From Anaerolineae bacterium (GTDB lineage Bacteria > Chloroflexota > Anaerolineae > 4572-78 > J111): DNA of 64,000 bases. The notes beneath the pieces were generated by a model that was given only the letters and a program-made list of their open reading frames with translations, did no database searches and was not told where the DNA came from. The DNA is taken from NCBI GenBank assembly GCA_022071955.1, contig JAJVIM010000003.1, positions 434,001-498,000 of the forward strand. Reading direction: 5' to 3'. Made by a program: the position numbers and the translations under genes. Shown in pieces: positions 40,042 through 48,713 of this stretch (position 1 is the stretch's first letter; every line of letters starts with the position of its first letter).

Positions 40042-41112
40042 ATGCGTAGTCTCAAATTATTGGCAGCATTATTCATTGTAACGCTGACGCAATGGCCCGC
40101 CGCAATCACATGGAGCGCGCCGACCGCCCAATCAGACGCCTGCGCCGAAGTGTACACAGTTCAGGCTGATGACTGGCTGAGCAAAATAGCCGACAAATTT
40201 TTGGGCGATGTGCTGGCTTATCCGGCCATTTTTGAGGCCACCAACCAGCAGCACGCCGTCGATAGTACCTTCGCCTTGATTGAGAATGCCGACATGATTG
40301 AAGTGGGCTGGCAGTTGTGCATCCCCACCGGCAGCCAGGCCGAAACCCTGCTGGCAAAAACCGCCGCGCCCGCCGAACTGGAGCCGGCTGATTTAACTGT
40401 GTTTGCCGCTGCCTCGCTCACCGAGTCTTTCACCGAAATTGGCCAACAGTTTCAGGCAGCCCATCCCGGCGTCACTGTTACTTTTAACTTTGCCGGTTCG
40501 CAGCAGTTGGCCCAGCAGTTGGGGCAGGGTGCGCCGGCCGATGTATTTGCCAGCGCCAACAACACCCAAATGGGGGTCGCTATTGAAGCGGGACGGGTTA
40601 TCAGTGGCACCCAACAAACGTTTGTGCGCAATCGACTCACAGTTGTTTATCCGGCAGATAACCCGGCCAGTTTGAGCCAACTGCAAGACCTGGCTAAACC
40701 CAATCTGCGCCTGATTATGGCCGCCGCCGAGGTGCCGGTGGGCCGCTACTCGCTGGAATTTCTGGATAAGTCTGCTCAAGACCCGGCTTTTGGCGATGCC
40801 TTCAAAGAGCAGGTTTTGGGCAACGTGGTGTCTTATGAACCAGACGTTAAAGTGGTGTTAACCAAAATTGCGCTGGGTGAAGGAGACGCCGGCATTGTTT
40901 ACACCAGCGATGTTACGCCGGAAGTCGCCGGGCAACTCGGCCAAATTGAGATTCCCGACGAACTAAATACCATTGCATCCTACCCTATTGCTGTGGTGAA
41001 TAACAGCAAATATCCGGCTCAGGCCGCGGCTTTTGTGGCGTATATCCTCTCGCCGGCGGCACAAGAGGTATTGGCCAGATATGGCTTCATTTCAACCATC
41101 ACTACGAAATAA
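40042..41112 (+). CDS. modA: Molybdate-type ABC substrate-binding protein with N-terminal LysM domain
   Basis: The 356-residue product has a signal peptide (1-26) and a LysM-like module (about 35-93: YTVQADDWLSKIADKFLG, MIEVGWQLCIPTG). A ModA-type binding domain (about 113-355) follows, with LTVFAAASLTESFTEIG, VTFNFAGSQQLAQQL, GAPADVFASANNTQM and a C-terminal hinge region. Such domains bind MoO4 or WO4. A LysM in front of a transport binding protein is unusual and would tether it to peptidoglycan. TCCAGGAGA precedes ATG 40042. modB follows after 12 bp. Confidence 0.9.
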   Translation: MRSLKLLAALFIVTLTQWPAAITWSAPTAQSDACAEVYTVQADDWLSKIADKFLGDVLAYPAIFEATNQQHAVDSTFALIENADMIEVGWQLCIPTGSQAETLLAKTAAPAELEPADLTVFAAASLTESFTEIGQQFQAAHPGVTVTFNFAGSQQLAQQLGQGAPADVFASANNTQMGVAIEAGRVISGTQQTFVRNRLTVVYPADNPASLSQLQDLAKPNLRLIMAAAEVPVGRYSLEFLDKSAQDPAFGDAFKEQVLGNVVSYEPDVKVVLTKIALGEGDAGIVYTSDVTPEVAGQLGQIEIPDELNTIASYPIAVVNNSKYPAQAAAFVAYILSPAAQEVLARYGFISTITTK

Positions 41113-41124
41113 CATGAGGTAATT

Positions 41125-41961
41125 ATGGCTCAATCTGCTGTGCCGTGGCTGCGGCGTACTCAACAATCTCCCAATCCAACCGTAAGGTTGAGTGAACCGT
41201 GGTGGCTGTTAAGCCTGCCAATGCTGGCTTTTTTGGTTCTACCGATCATCGCCATATTTGTGCGCACGCCGCCCGCGCAGCTTCTGGCCAACCTGCTGGA
41301 AACACAGGTTAGCCAGGCTGTCGGCCTCAGTATGCTCACTACCGGCATCACACTGCTGATAACCGTTATTTTTGGCACACCGGTGGCTTATATGATGGCC
41401 TGCTACCACTTTCCCCTGCGCCGGGCGGTTGACACCATCCTCGATTTGCCGCTGGTGCTGCCGCCGGCGGTCACGGGCGTGGCCTTGTTGATGGCGTTTG
41501 GCCGGCGCGGTATTTTGGGCAGCTACCTGGAAATTATGGGTATCTCTATCGCTTTCACCCAGATTGCGGTGGTGTTGGCCCAAACTTTTGTAGCCGCATC
41601 ATTTTATGTGAAAGCAGCCATTCTGGGGTTTAGCGGCATCGAGCCGGAACTGGAACAGGCGGCCGCTCTCGATGGAGCCAGCAAGTGGCAGATTTTTCGC
41701 TTTATCACCATTCCGCTCTCCCGCACGGCGCTGCTCAGCGGCATGGTGATGACCTGGGCCCGTGCTCTGGGAGAATTTGGCGCAACCATTATCTTTGCCG
41801 GCAATTATCCGGGGCGAACCCAAACAATGCCCCTGGCCATTTACATCGGCTTTGAGCTTGATCTGGATGTGGCTCTGACGCTGGCTGTTATCCTGGTTGG
41901 GTTCTCATTTCTGGTGCTGATGGTGGTAAAAGGCTTTTTGCGCAGCGATTTGCATACCTGA
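41125..41961 (+). CDS. modB: Molybdate ABC transporter permease
   Basis: The 278-residue protein has about six TM helices and the EAA loop (ELEQAAALDGASKWQIFRFI) that contacts the ATPase. It includes DLPLVLPPAVTGVALL, typical of ModB/CysU-type permeases. The gene is 12 bp after modA and must be cotranscribed. No modC ATPase follows; the next gene is a lipoprotein. The ATPase must be encoded elsewhere, or the pair uses another one. Confidence 0.93.
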   Translation: MAQSAVPWLRRTQQSPNPTVRLSEPWWLLSLPMLAFLVLPIIAIFVRTPPAQLLANLLETQVSQAVGLSMLTTGITLLITVIFGTPVAYMMACYHFPLRRAVDTILDLPLVLPPAVTGVALLMAFGRRGILGSYLEIMGISIAFTQIAVVLAQTFVAASFYVKAAILGFSGIEPELEQAAALDGASKWQIFRFITIPLSRTALLSGMVMTWARALGEFGATIIFAGNYPGRTQTMPLAIYIGFELDLDVALTLAVILVGFSFLVLMVVKGFLRSDLHT

Positions 41962-42047
41962 CAAACCGGGCGACGTTTTGCAAATATTTGGCCGCTGTTG
42001 CAGTCCGTGCTATACTTGCAAAAATTCTTCTTGCCCGTGTTTATCTG

Positions 42048-43610
42048 ATGACAATGCGATCCTGCCAGGAAAAAATAGCCGCCTGGGTTGTGGGCGGCTT
42101 ACTCATTTTTGTAACCGGCTGTAGCGCCCAAACCGTCCCCCGCCCGGCGACGCCTTCCCCCGCCCCACCCACCGCCACGCAATCCGCCGCCAGCCAGGAA
42201 GTGGCGCTCTCTACCGCCACGCCCACACCCACCCGCCGGCCCTCGCCCACGCCTACCCCGCCGGTGGAGCCGATGCCCATCCCTACCCCCAGCGGCAGCC
42301 CGTTTGTGCTCCACACCATCTCCGCCGGCGAAACCCTGGGCTACATCGCCGCGCTGTACAACACCGATCTTGAAACGCTGGTCAAAATGAACAATCTGGA
42401 CGGCCCGGAGGCCATCATTCAGGTTGACCAGAGTTTGCGCGTACCGGTTCAAACCGATGAGATTGCCCCCGCCACACCGCTCATCCCCGACAGCGAGGTA
42501 GTCTACAGCCCGGCCTTTGTTGATTTCGACATCGCCGCCTACATCGACGAGCAGGGCGGCTATCTGGCCTCGTACGAGCAATATGTGGACAGCGAACTGC
42601 TCACCGGCCCGGAAATTGTTGAGCGCGTAGCCGAGCAGTTCAGCGTGGGGCCGCGGCTGCTGCTGGCCCTGCTCGATTACTACGGCGAGTGGGTCACCAA
42701 CCCCAGCCCCACCGAATTGCAGCTCAGCCAGCCGTTGGGGCCGCACAACCCGCGCGGCGAGGATTTGTACCGCGCCCTGTCGTTTACCGCCAATCGCATT
42801 AACGCCGGCTATTACGGCTACAAACGCGATGGTTTCTGGATTTTTTACCTGCCCGATGGCAGCCAGGCCATATCGGCGCAGGGGGTCAACGCCGGCACCA
42901 TTGGCCTGCAAAATATCCTGGCTATTTATTCGGATTGGGACACGTGGCAAAAGGAATTGAACGGCGACGGTCTGCTGAGCACCTACAAAAAAATGTTTGG
43001 CGACCCGTTTGATCACGCGGTCAACCCGGTAGTGCCGATCACTCTGAAACAGCCGCCGCTGAGCCTGCCGTGGGAAGTGGGCAAAGGCTTTTATTTTACC
43101 AGCGGGCCTCACGGCGGTTATGTCGATGGCAGCGGCTGGGCCGCCATCGATTTTGGCCCGCCCGACGTGCTGGGCAACTGCTTTTACTCCGCCGAACCGG
43201 CCACGGCCGCCGCCGATGGCGTGGTGGTGGTGGCTCGGCCCGGTGAAATTTATCTTGACCTTGACGGCGACGGCAACAACCAGACCGGTTGGGTGCTGCT
43301 GTACCTGCACACCGCGCTCGATGTAGATACCCCGGTGCAGGTGGGCCAGCATCTGAAAAAAGGCGATGTGATTGGCTACGCCAGTTGTGAGGCCGGGCTG
43401 TCCAACTCCAGCCACGTTCATTTTGCCCGGCGCTACAACGGCGAATGGCTGGCCGCCGGCGGCCCGGTGCCCATGAATCTGGATGGCTGGGTCGTGCAAC
43501 CCAATCTGGTGCCCTACGACGGGAAAATGGTGCGGGGCGATGAAACCCGTATATCGTGCGAGTGCTGGGACCCGGAAATGAACCTGATTGTTAATGCAGG
43601 CGGCGGGTAA
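42048..43610 (+). CDS. LysM lipoprotein with M23-type peptidase-like domain
   Basis: ATG 42048 (or 42054) gives a lipobox FVTGCS (Cys about 25) and a Pro/Thr linker. A LysM module (about 100-145: HTISAGETLGYIAALYN) and a helical middle part (about 160-320) follow. A C-terminal M23-like domain (about 360-490) has YFTSGPHGGY, WAAIDFG, YLHTALDVDTPVQVGQHLKKG and SHVHFARRYNG. The HxH motif is present, but the usual HxxxD motif reads WAAID, so the first zinc ligand is changed. Activity is therefore uncertain. The 41988 start is spurious. Confidence 0.85.
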   Translation: MTMRSCQEKIAAWVVGGLLIFVTGCSAQTVPRPATPSPAPPTATQSAASQEVALSTATPTPTRRPSPTPTPPVEPMPIPTPSGSPFVLHTISAGETLGYIAALYNTDLETLVKMNNLDGPEAIIQVDQSLRVPVQTDEIAPATPLIPDSEVVYSPAFVDFDIAAYIDEQGGYLASYEQYVDSELLTGPEIVERVAEQFSVGPRLLLALLDYYGEWVTNPSPTELQLSQPLGPHNPRGEDLYRALSFTANRINAGYYGYKRDGFWIFYLPDGSQAISAQGVNAGTIGLQNILAIYSDWDTWQKELNGDGLLSTYKKMFGDPFDHAVNPVVPITLKQPPLSLPWEVGKGFYFTSGPHGGYVDGSGWAAIDFGPPDVLGNCFYSAEPATAAADGVVVVARPGEIYLDLDGDGNNQTGWVLLYLHTALDVDTPVQVGQHLKKGDVIGYASCEAGLSNSSHVHFARRYNGEWLAAGGPVPMNLDGWVVQPNLVPYDGKMVRGDETRISCECWDPEMNLIVNAGGG

Positions 43611-43680
43611 CTCGTTGCCTTATCCCCGGGGTTGGTGTATATTTACCGGTTGGGAAACCAATGCAGCGAGAATTGGGTAA

Positions 43681-43700
43681 GGGCGCTTCGCGAAGCGCCC
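43681..43700. repeat. Palindromic repeat GGGCGCTTCG|CGAAGCGCCC, copy 2
   Basis: Perfect 20-bp palindrome preceded by GGGTAA and followed by TACATTCGCAGATTCGC, closely like the copy at 34085 (TACATTTCACAGATTCGC). Confidence 0.9.
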
Positions 43701-43780
43701 TACATTCGCAGATTCGCTTGTTTTGGACTCCTGTCACAATTTTTAAGAGCTGGCTCAGGAAACTCCTGTCCCTAACCCCT

Positions 43781-43821
43781 AATTCCTGATTCCTGACCCC
43801 TGAATCCTGAATCCTATTTTC
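43781..43821 (+). repeat. Heptamer repeat ending at RBS, copy 2
   Basis: AATTCCTGATTCCTGACCCC, TGAATCCTGAATCC, TATTTTC, then AAGGGAG and mltG. Confidence 0.85.
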
Positions 43822-43833
43822 AAGGGAGCATAA

Positions 43834-44997
43834 ATGGTCGTTATTAGAGCCATTTTCAGATTGATTGTTTTTATAATTGCCATTGCTGCTATTGTGGTGA
43901 TTTTAGGCGCAGGCTACTGGGCCTTTTCCAACCAAAACGCCGAGGCCGAGGCCGCCATTTCGGTGGGCGGACAAGAGTCGGTCGTCCACTCGCCGCAAAA
44001 TGTGGAAGAGTTCTTTTTGGGGCTATACCTGCAATATCGCGCCAACGAAATCAGCAACCCTATTTCAGAAGACCCATCGCCGGTGCCGTTTACCGTTGAA
44101 ATCGGTGAAACGGCCGTATCGGTGGCCAATAAACTCTACGAACAGCAATTTATCACCGACCCCGACCTGTTCCGCCGCTTTTTGAGCTACAATGGGCTGG
44201 ACTCCTCGCTGGAGGCCGGCGAATACGAGCTGCGCCGCAACATGAACATGCGCCAGATTGCCGAGGCGCTGCAAAAGGCCAACTTTGAGGAAGTATCGGT
44301 GACAATCCCCGAAGGTTGGCGCGCCGAAGAAATCGCCGAAAAATTAACTCGGGAAAATATTATGGACGGCGAAGAGTTTTTGGCCTTTGTCCGCCAGGGC
44401 AGCGGTATTGACCACCCGCTGCTGGCCGATCATCCCGCCGGCAAATCCTACGAAGGCTACCTCTTCCCCGACACCTACCGCCTGCCCATCAAAGCTACTC
44501 CGGAAGACCTGGTCCGGCGCATGCTGGATAATATGGCCAGCAAACTGCCGGCCGGCGCCGTGCAGATGGCCGGCGGGCAGGGCTATTCGTTTTTTGATAT
44601 TTTAACCATCGCCTCCATTGTTGAGCGCGAAGCGGTTGTGCCCGCCGAACGCCCGCTGATTGCCAGCGTTTACCTCAACCGGCTGGCCCAGGGCATGTAC
44701 CTCCAGGCCGACCCCACCGTTCAATACGCAATGGGTTACCAAACCGATACCGGCGTGTGGTGGAAAACGCCCGTTTTGCTGGAAGAATATTCGCAGGTAA
44801 ATTCACCCTACAACACCTATCTCAACCCCGGTCTGCCGCCCGGTCCCATTTCCAACCCCGGCGCCGATTCCATCATCGCCACGCTCCAGCCGGAACAAAC
44901 CAACTACCTGTTCTTTATGGGCTGCGGCGGCGAAGGCGCACACCTGTTTGCCGCCGACTACGCCACCCACGAAGCCAACGTGGCCGCCTGCCAGTAA
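43834..44997 (+). CDS. mltG: Endolytic murein transglycosylase
   Basis: The 387-residue protein has an N-terminal TM helix (about 8-30), LysM-like/YceG subdomains and the YceG core. The core includes VTIPEGWRAEEIAEKL, YEGYLFPDTYRLP and ILTIASIVEREAVV, with the catalytic Glu in IVERE near 269. IASVYLNRLAQGMYLQADPTVQYA also fits. It cleaves nascent glycan chains to set their length, usually near the divisome or elongasome. AAGGGAG precedes ATG 43834. Normal family length. Confidence 0.95.
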   Translation: MVVIRAIFRLIVFIIAIAAIVVILGAGYWAFSNQNAEAEAAISVGGQESVVHSPQNVEEFFLGLYLQYRANEISNPISEDPSPVPFTVEIGETAVSVANKLYEQQFITDPDLFRRFLSYNGLDSSLEAGEYELRRNMNMRQIAEALQKANFEEVSVTIPEGWRAEEIAEKLTRENIMDGEEFLAFVRQGSGIDHPLLADHPAGKSYEGYLFPDTYRLPIKATPEDLVRRMLDNMASKLPAGAVQMAGGQGYSFFDILTIASIVEREAVVPAERPLIASVYLNRLAQGMYLQADPTVQYAMGYQTDTGVWWKTPVLLEEYSQVNSPYNTYLNPGLPPGPISNPGADSIIATLQPEQTNYLFFMGCGGEGAHLFAADYATHEANVAACQ

Positions 44998-45027
44998 CAA
45001 CGCTCGGTTCTGAAATTTGTTTCAAGT

Positions 45028-45110
45028 GGCATTCTGAGGAACGCAGCGACAACGAGTCTCCGGGAGCGAAGCAAGATTCTTCGCTCCCGTTGGGCGCTCA
45101 AAGAATGGCC
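45028..45110. repeat. Nested palindromic element between mltG and MBL gene
   Basis: Outer arms GGCATTCTGAG (45028-45038) and CTCAAAGAATGGCC (45097-45110) enclose a strong inner hairpin CGGGAGCGAAG (45061-45071) / CTTCGCTCCCG (45079-45089). It looks like a mobile palindromic unit; no second copy is visible here. Confidence 0.7.
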
Positions 45111-45154
45111 CCTGGAAGAATTTGAACTGAGATTAACCAAAAGGATGAGCGTCT

Positions 45155-45934
45155 ATGCCCGATCAACTGCTGGTGTTGGGTTCAGCGTCCGGCGCACCCA
45201 GCGGACGCCGCTTTGCCACAGCCTTTGCCCTGCAAGTCACCGGCAAACTGTTTTTGATCGACTGCGGCGCGCCGGTGAGCACCCTGCTGTACCGCTACGG
45301 GCTTGACCCGCTGGATGTTCACGCTATTTTTCTGAGCCACTGGCACATGGACCACGTGGCCAATCTGGGGCTGTTCATCACCCAAAACCACCAACTGCAC
45401 CGTCCCACCGAGCTAAAAATTTTTGGCCCGCGCGGCACTCGCGGCAAAATCAACCGGCTGCTCACCGACTCGTTTTTGCTGCCGGAAAAACTCCGGTTCC
45501 CGCTCAAAATTACCAACATCGAACCCGACACCCCGTACCAGGAAGGTCTGTTGAGCGTTTCTTTTTTCAAAACGCAGCATTTGGAAAAACCTGCCCACAA
45601 AAGCAATTTTGGCCGCAAAGCGATGGCTTGTGGCATGGTGCTCAGCGCGCCCGGCTGGCGTATGGTCTACAGCGGCGATCTGGTTTCGCCGCACGAACTC
45701 AGCCCGCATATCAAAAGCTGCGATCTGCTCGTCCACGAAATGGCCCACCATCAGCCCGAAACGGTGGCCGATTTTGCCGAGGCGGCCCGGGTGCCGCGCG
45801 TCCTCATTACCCATCTCGGCGAGCCGTTTGACGAAGCCCCCGAAAAAATAGCAACCGCCTTTGCCGGCCGCTACAACGGCCACTTGACCATCGCCGAAGA
45901 TGGGACAAAAGTTCAATTGAGCCAGCCCGCTTAA
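45155..45934 (+). CDS. Metallo-beta-lactamase-fold hydrolase
   Basis: The 259-residue protein has the MBL zinc motif HWHMDH (about residues 67-72), an early strand ending FLIDCGAP, and later Asp in VYSGDLV and His in VLITHLGEPF. It resembles RNase Z/arylsulfatase-type members. Substrate unknown. ATG 45155 has AAAAGGA 10 nt upstream. It probably begins a small unit with the zinc-ribbon gene 50 bp later. Confidence 0.88.
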   Translation: MPDQLLVLGSASGAPSGRRFATAFALQVTGKLFLIDCGAPVSTLLYRYGLDPLDVHAIFLSHWHMDHVANLGLFITQNHQLHRPTELKIFGPRGTRGKINRLLTDSFLLPEKLRFPLKITNIEPDTPYQEGLLSVSFFKTQHLEKPAHKSNFGRKAMACGMVLSAPGWRMVYSGDLVSPHELSPHIKSCDLLVHEMAHHQPETVADFAEAARVPRVLITHLGEPFDEAPEKIATAFAGRYNGHLTIAEDGTKVQLSQPA

Positions 45935-45981
45935 AGCCGTACAATTCAAGGCATCCGAACAACAATTTGGGAGAAACCTGG

Positions 45982-47070
45982 ATGGCAAAAAAATCGCTTG
46001 GCTATGTCCAGCTCGAATGGACCTGCCCTAACTGTTCCACCCGCAACCCGGGGCCACAAAAAACCTGCCTCAGTTGCGGCATGCCCCAACCCGATAACGT
46101 GCAGTTTGAACAGCCCGCTCAGGAAACCCTCATCACCGACGCCGCCAAATTAGAACAGGCTCAGGCCGGGCCGGATATTCACTGCCACTACTGCGGCACG
46201 CGCAACCCGGCCGCGGCCAAAACCTGCTCGCAATGCGGGGCCGATTTGACCGAAGGGGCAAAACGGCAAAGTGGGCAGGTCATCGGCGCGCACCGGGACC
46301 AGCCCGCGGAACCCATTTTGTGCCCTGCCTGCGGTGCGGCCAACGCCCCCGATGCCCCCAAATGCGCCCAATGCGGGGCCAGTTTGATTCAACCCGCGGC
46401 CAAACCATCGACGCCGCCGCCCCTGCCCAAACCGGCCAAACGGTCGGGGCCAATGGCCAGCATTGGGCTGATTGTGGTAGCCCTGCTGCTGTGCGCCGCG
46501 GCCATTACCTGTGTGGTGTTGATGACTCGCACCAGCGAACTGACCGGCACCGCCAGCGACGTATCGTGGCAGCGCACAGTTGCCATCGAGCAGTTGATGC
46601 CGGTAACGCACCAGGCCTGGCGCAACGAAGTTCCGGCTAACACGGTGCTGGGCAGTTGCAGCCCCAAACTGCGGCGCACGCAGGATGACCCCGCGCCCAA
46701 CGCTCGTGAAGTATGCGGCACGCCCTACACCGTCGATTCCGGCAGCGGTTACGGCCAGGTGGTTCAGGATTGCAAATACGAAGTGTTCGAGGATTACTGC
46801 GACTACACCACCGAAGAGTGGCAGCGAGTGGATGAAGCCGTGCTCAGCGGCAACGATTTCGCGCCGCAGTGGCCGGCGCCGCGGCTCACGGCCAAACAGC
46901 GTGAAGCCGGCCGGGAGGAAAAGTACGTATGCCACTTTACCGCAGAAAGCGGCTCGTACAGCTACAGCAGCGGCGACCCCAACTTGCTGACGATGTGCGT
47001 GCCCGGCAGCCGTTGGGTGCTCAACGTCAACTCGTTCAACGCGGTTACCGGCATCGAACCGGCCAACTAA
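45982..47070 (+). CDS. Triple zinc-ribbon membrane protein
   Basis: ATG 45982 follows GGGAGAAACC. The 362-residue product has three zinc-finger/ribbon modules (about 15-34 CPNCSTRN...CLSCG, 73-90 CHYCGTRN...CSQCG, 116-133 CPACGAAN...CAQCG). A Pro-rich linker, one TM helix (about 158-180) and a C-terminal extracytoplasmic domain of about 170 residues with six Cys follow. The zinc-ribbon part would be cytoplasmic. Function unknown. Confidence 0.8.
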   Translation: MAKKSLGYVQLEWTCPNCSTRNPGPQKTCLSCGMPQPDNVQFEQPAQETLITDAAKLEQAQAGPDIHCHYCGTRNPAAAKTCSQCGADLTEGAKRQSGQVIGAHRDQPAEPILCPACGAANAPDAPKCAQCGASLIQPAAKPSTPPPLPKPAKRSGPMASIGLIVVALLLCAAAITCVVLMTRTSELTGTASDVSWQRTVAIEQLMPVTHQAWRNEVPANTVLGSCSPKLRRTQDDPAPNAREVCGTPYTVDSGSGYGQVVQDCKYEVFEDYCDYTTEEWQRVDEAVLSGNDFAPQWPAPRLTAKQREAGREEKYVCHFTAESGSYSYSSGDPNLLTMCVPGSRWVLNVNSFNAVTGIEPAN

Positions 47071-47075
47071 ACCAA

Positions 47076-47104
47076 AAACCCCCGGCGCGCCGGGGGTTTG
47101 ATTT
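47076..47104 (+). terminator. Terminator after zinc-ribbon gene
   Basis: AAACCCCCGGCG meets its perfect complement at 47076-47099, then TTTG and ATTTTT. Also faces the minus-strand ykuD-type gene. Confidence 0.85.
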
Positions 47105-48592
47105 TTACTGCGGCAGCCAATCGGCCAGGCTGGACACAATTTTCACTTTTGTGCCCACCTCCGTCCACTCATACAGTTTGGCCGCGTCGTCATCGCCCAA
47201 AATCACGCAGCCGTAACTCACCCGCTGGCCCAGGTAACCATCCCACAATTTGTAGCCGGTGTGTTTTACAATTGGCAGCGAGTGGATACCGTTTTCCAGC
47301 GGCCCCGCCCAGTAAATGCCCATCCAGTAGGGCATGTCCAGATTCCACGTACTGGCGTAGGCCACATCAATTTTGTCCAAAATCTCAAATTCACCAACGG
47401 CCGTATCGCGGCCCGGCTCGCCGGTTGAGACCACAAAATCAAAAACGAGTTTGTCGCCATCAAACACCAGCATGCGCTGTTCGGCAATGCCCACCAAAAT
47501 CAGCCGGTCGGCCAGCGAAGTAGCCGGCGGTATTTGCACCGGCGTACCGGGCGACATGGCAAACTCCAGTTCGGCCAGCAGCCGGTGGGGATTGCTCAAA
47601 TCCGGGCGGAGACCGATGGCCGCCTCCAGTTCCTGCCGGGCCTGCAAAAACTCGCCGGCGGCCTGCCGGGCCAGCGCGTGGTTGTAATAGCCGCTGTAAA
47701 GTAAATCCCGCACGTTGATGTACGCCGTATCAACCGCCCACACCTGCTCCAACTCGGCGATAGCCTGCGGCCACTGCCCGGCCTGATAATGCTCCACGCC
47801 GCGCAGATAGGCCGCCGCCAGTTGCGCCTCGCGCTCAATTTGCGGCTGCGAGGGGTTAAGTTGGCGGGCCAACTCAAAGTGATGGCTGGCCTCGGCTACA
47901 AAACCACGGCTGCGCAGCGATTGCCCTTCAAAAAGATGGGCCTGGGCCAACTGCGGCCCAATGGCGGCGCTCTCCGGCTCCAACTGCTGCAACTGCTGCA
48001 GCACCGTAATCGCGGCGGGCCAATCGTGGCCGGCCCAGGCGCTGTCGAGTTGCTGCCGTAGCGCAGCCACCGCACTTTGGGAGGGGCTGCTGGCCTGCGC
48101 CGCGCCGCCAATCTCTTTGATCACGCCAAACGACAGCACAAACAGGACAATCGCCACCCCCAAAACGGCCAGCCCCAGCATCAACCCGTTAACAGCGCCA
48201 AACCAGCCGCGCCGGGGTTCCGGCGGCGACGGCATTTTTGGCGGCGGCGGGGTCACTTTCTTGGTCGGCGCGGGCGGCTGCTGGCGCTGAACCGGATTTT
48301 GGCGGGTGGGGCTGTCCGGGGAAAAACGGTGAACGAGCCACTGCTCGGCGCGGCTCAGGCTGGCGTGGTCGGGATTGATTTTTTTGGCCTGAGCCAGCGC
48401 GGCGGTGGCTTCGGCCGGGTTGGTGGTAACCGCCGATAACCACAGCCAGGCCGCCTGGTTGAGCGGCTCGGCGGCCACAACCTGACGCAACATAGCGGCC
48501 GCTTCGGCTTTGTTGCCGGCTTTGGCCAGATTGATCGCTCGCGCCAGCGAGGCCGGCGGCGAATTAGGTTCTGTTTTGACAGAATCGGACAT
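47105..48592 (-). CDS. TPR-containing L,D-transpeptidase (YkuD)
   Basis: ATG 48592 gives 495 residues (the TTG 48607 alternative has no better RBS). The N-terminal TPR-like helices (about 10-90) are cytoplasmic, followed by a Pro-rich linker and a TM helix (about 133-160). An external TPR region (about 175-345) and a YkuD domain (about 360-495) complete it. The catalytic motif is intact: GIHSLP and VSYGCV. It forms 3-3 peptidoglycan cross-links or attaches proteins to the wall. The TPR on both sides of the membrane is unusual. Confidence 0.9.
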   Translation of the reverse strand: MSDSVKTEPNSPPASLARAINLAKAGNKAEAAAMLRQVVAAEPLNQAAWLWLSAVTTNPAEATAALAQAKKINPDHASLSRAEQWLVHRFSPDSPTRQNPVQRQQPPAPTKKVTPPPPKMPSPPEPRRGWFGAVNGLMLGLAVLGVAIVLFVLSFGVIKEIGGAAQASSPSQSAVAALRQQLDSAWAGHDWPAAITVLQQLQQLEPESAAIGPQLAQAHLFEGQSLRSRGFVAEASHHFELARQLNPSQPQIEREAQLAAAYLRGVEHYQAGQWPQAIAELEQVWAVDTAYINVRDLLYSGYYNHALARQAAGEFLQARQELEAAIGLRPDLSNPHRLLAELEFAMSPGTPVQIPPATSLADRLILVGIAEQRMLVFDGDKLVFDFVVSTGEPGRDTAVGEFEILDKIDVAYASTWNLDMPYWMGIYWAGPLENGIHSLPIVKHTGYKLWDGYLGQRVSYGCVILGDDDAAKLYEWTEVGTKVKIVSSLADWLPQ

Positions 48593-48676
48593 GAAATTTG
48601 ATCGCAATCTTAAGATTATGTCTACTATTATAGCCGGCTCAACTCAATTTGCAATAGCGATGCGCCCAATGTCCCA

Positions 48677-48706
48677 TTGAGAAAATGCAACATACAATGC
48701 TATAAT
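48677..48706 (+). promoter_or_regulatory. Leaderless-type promoter of patatin gene
   Basis: TTGAGA (48677-48682), 18 bp, perfect TATAAT (48701-48706); ATG 48714 lies 7 nt further on. Confidence 0.55.
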
Positions 48707-48713
48707 TTAACAT

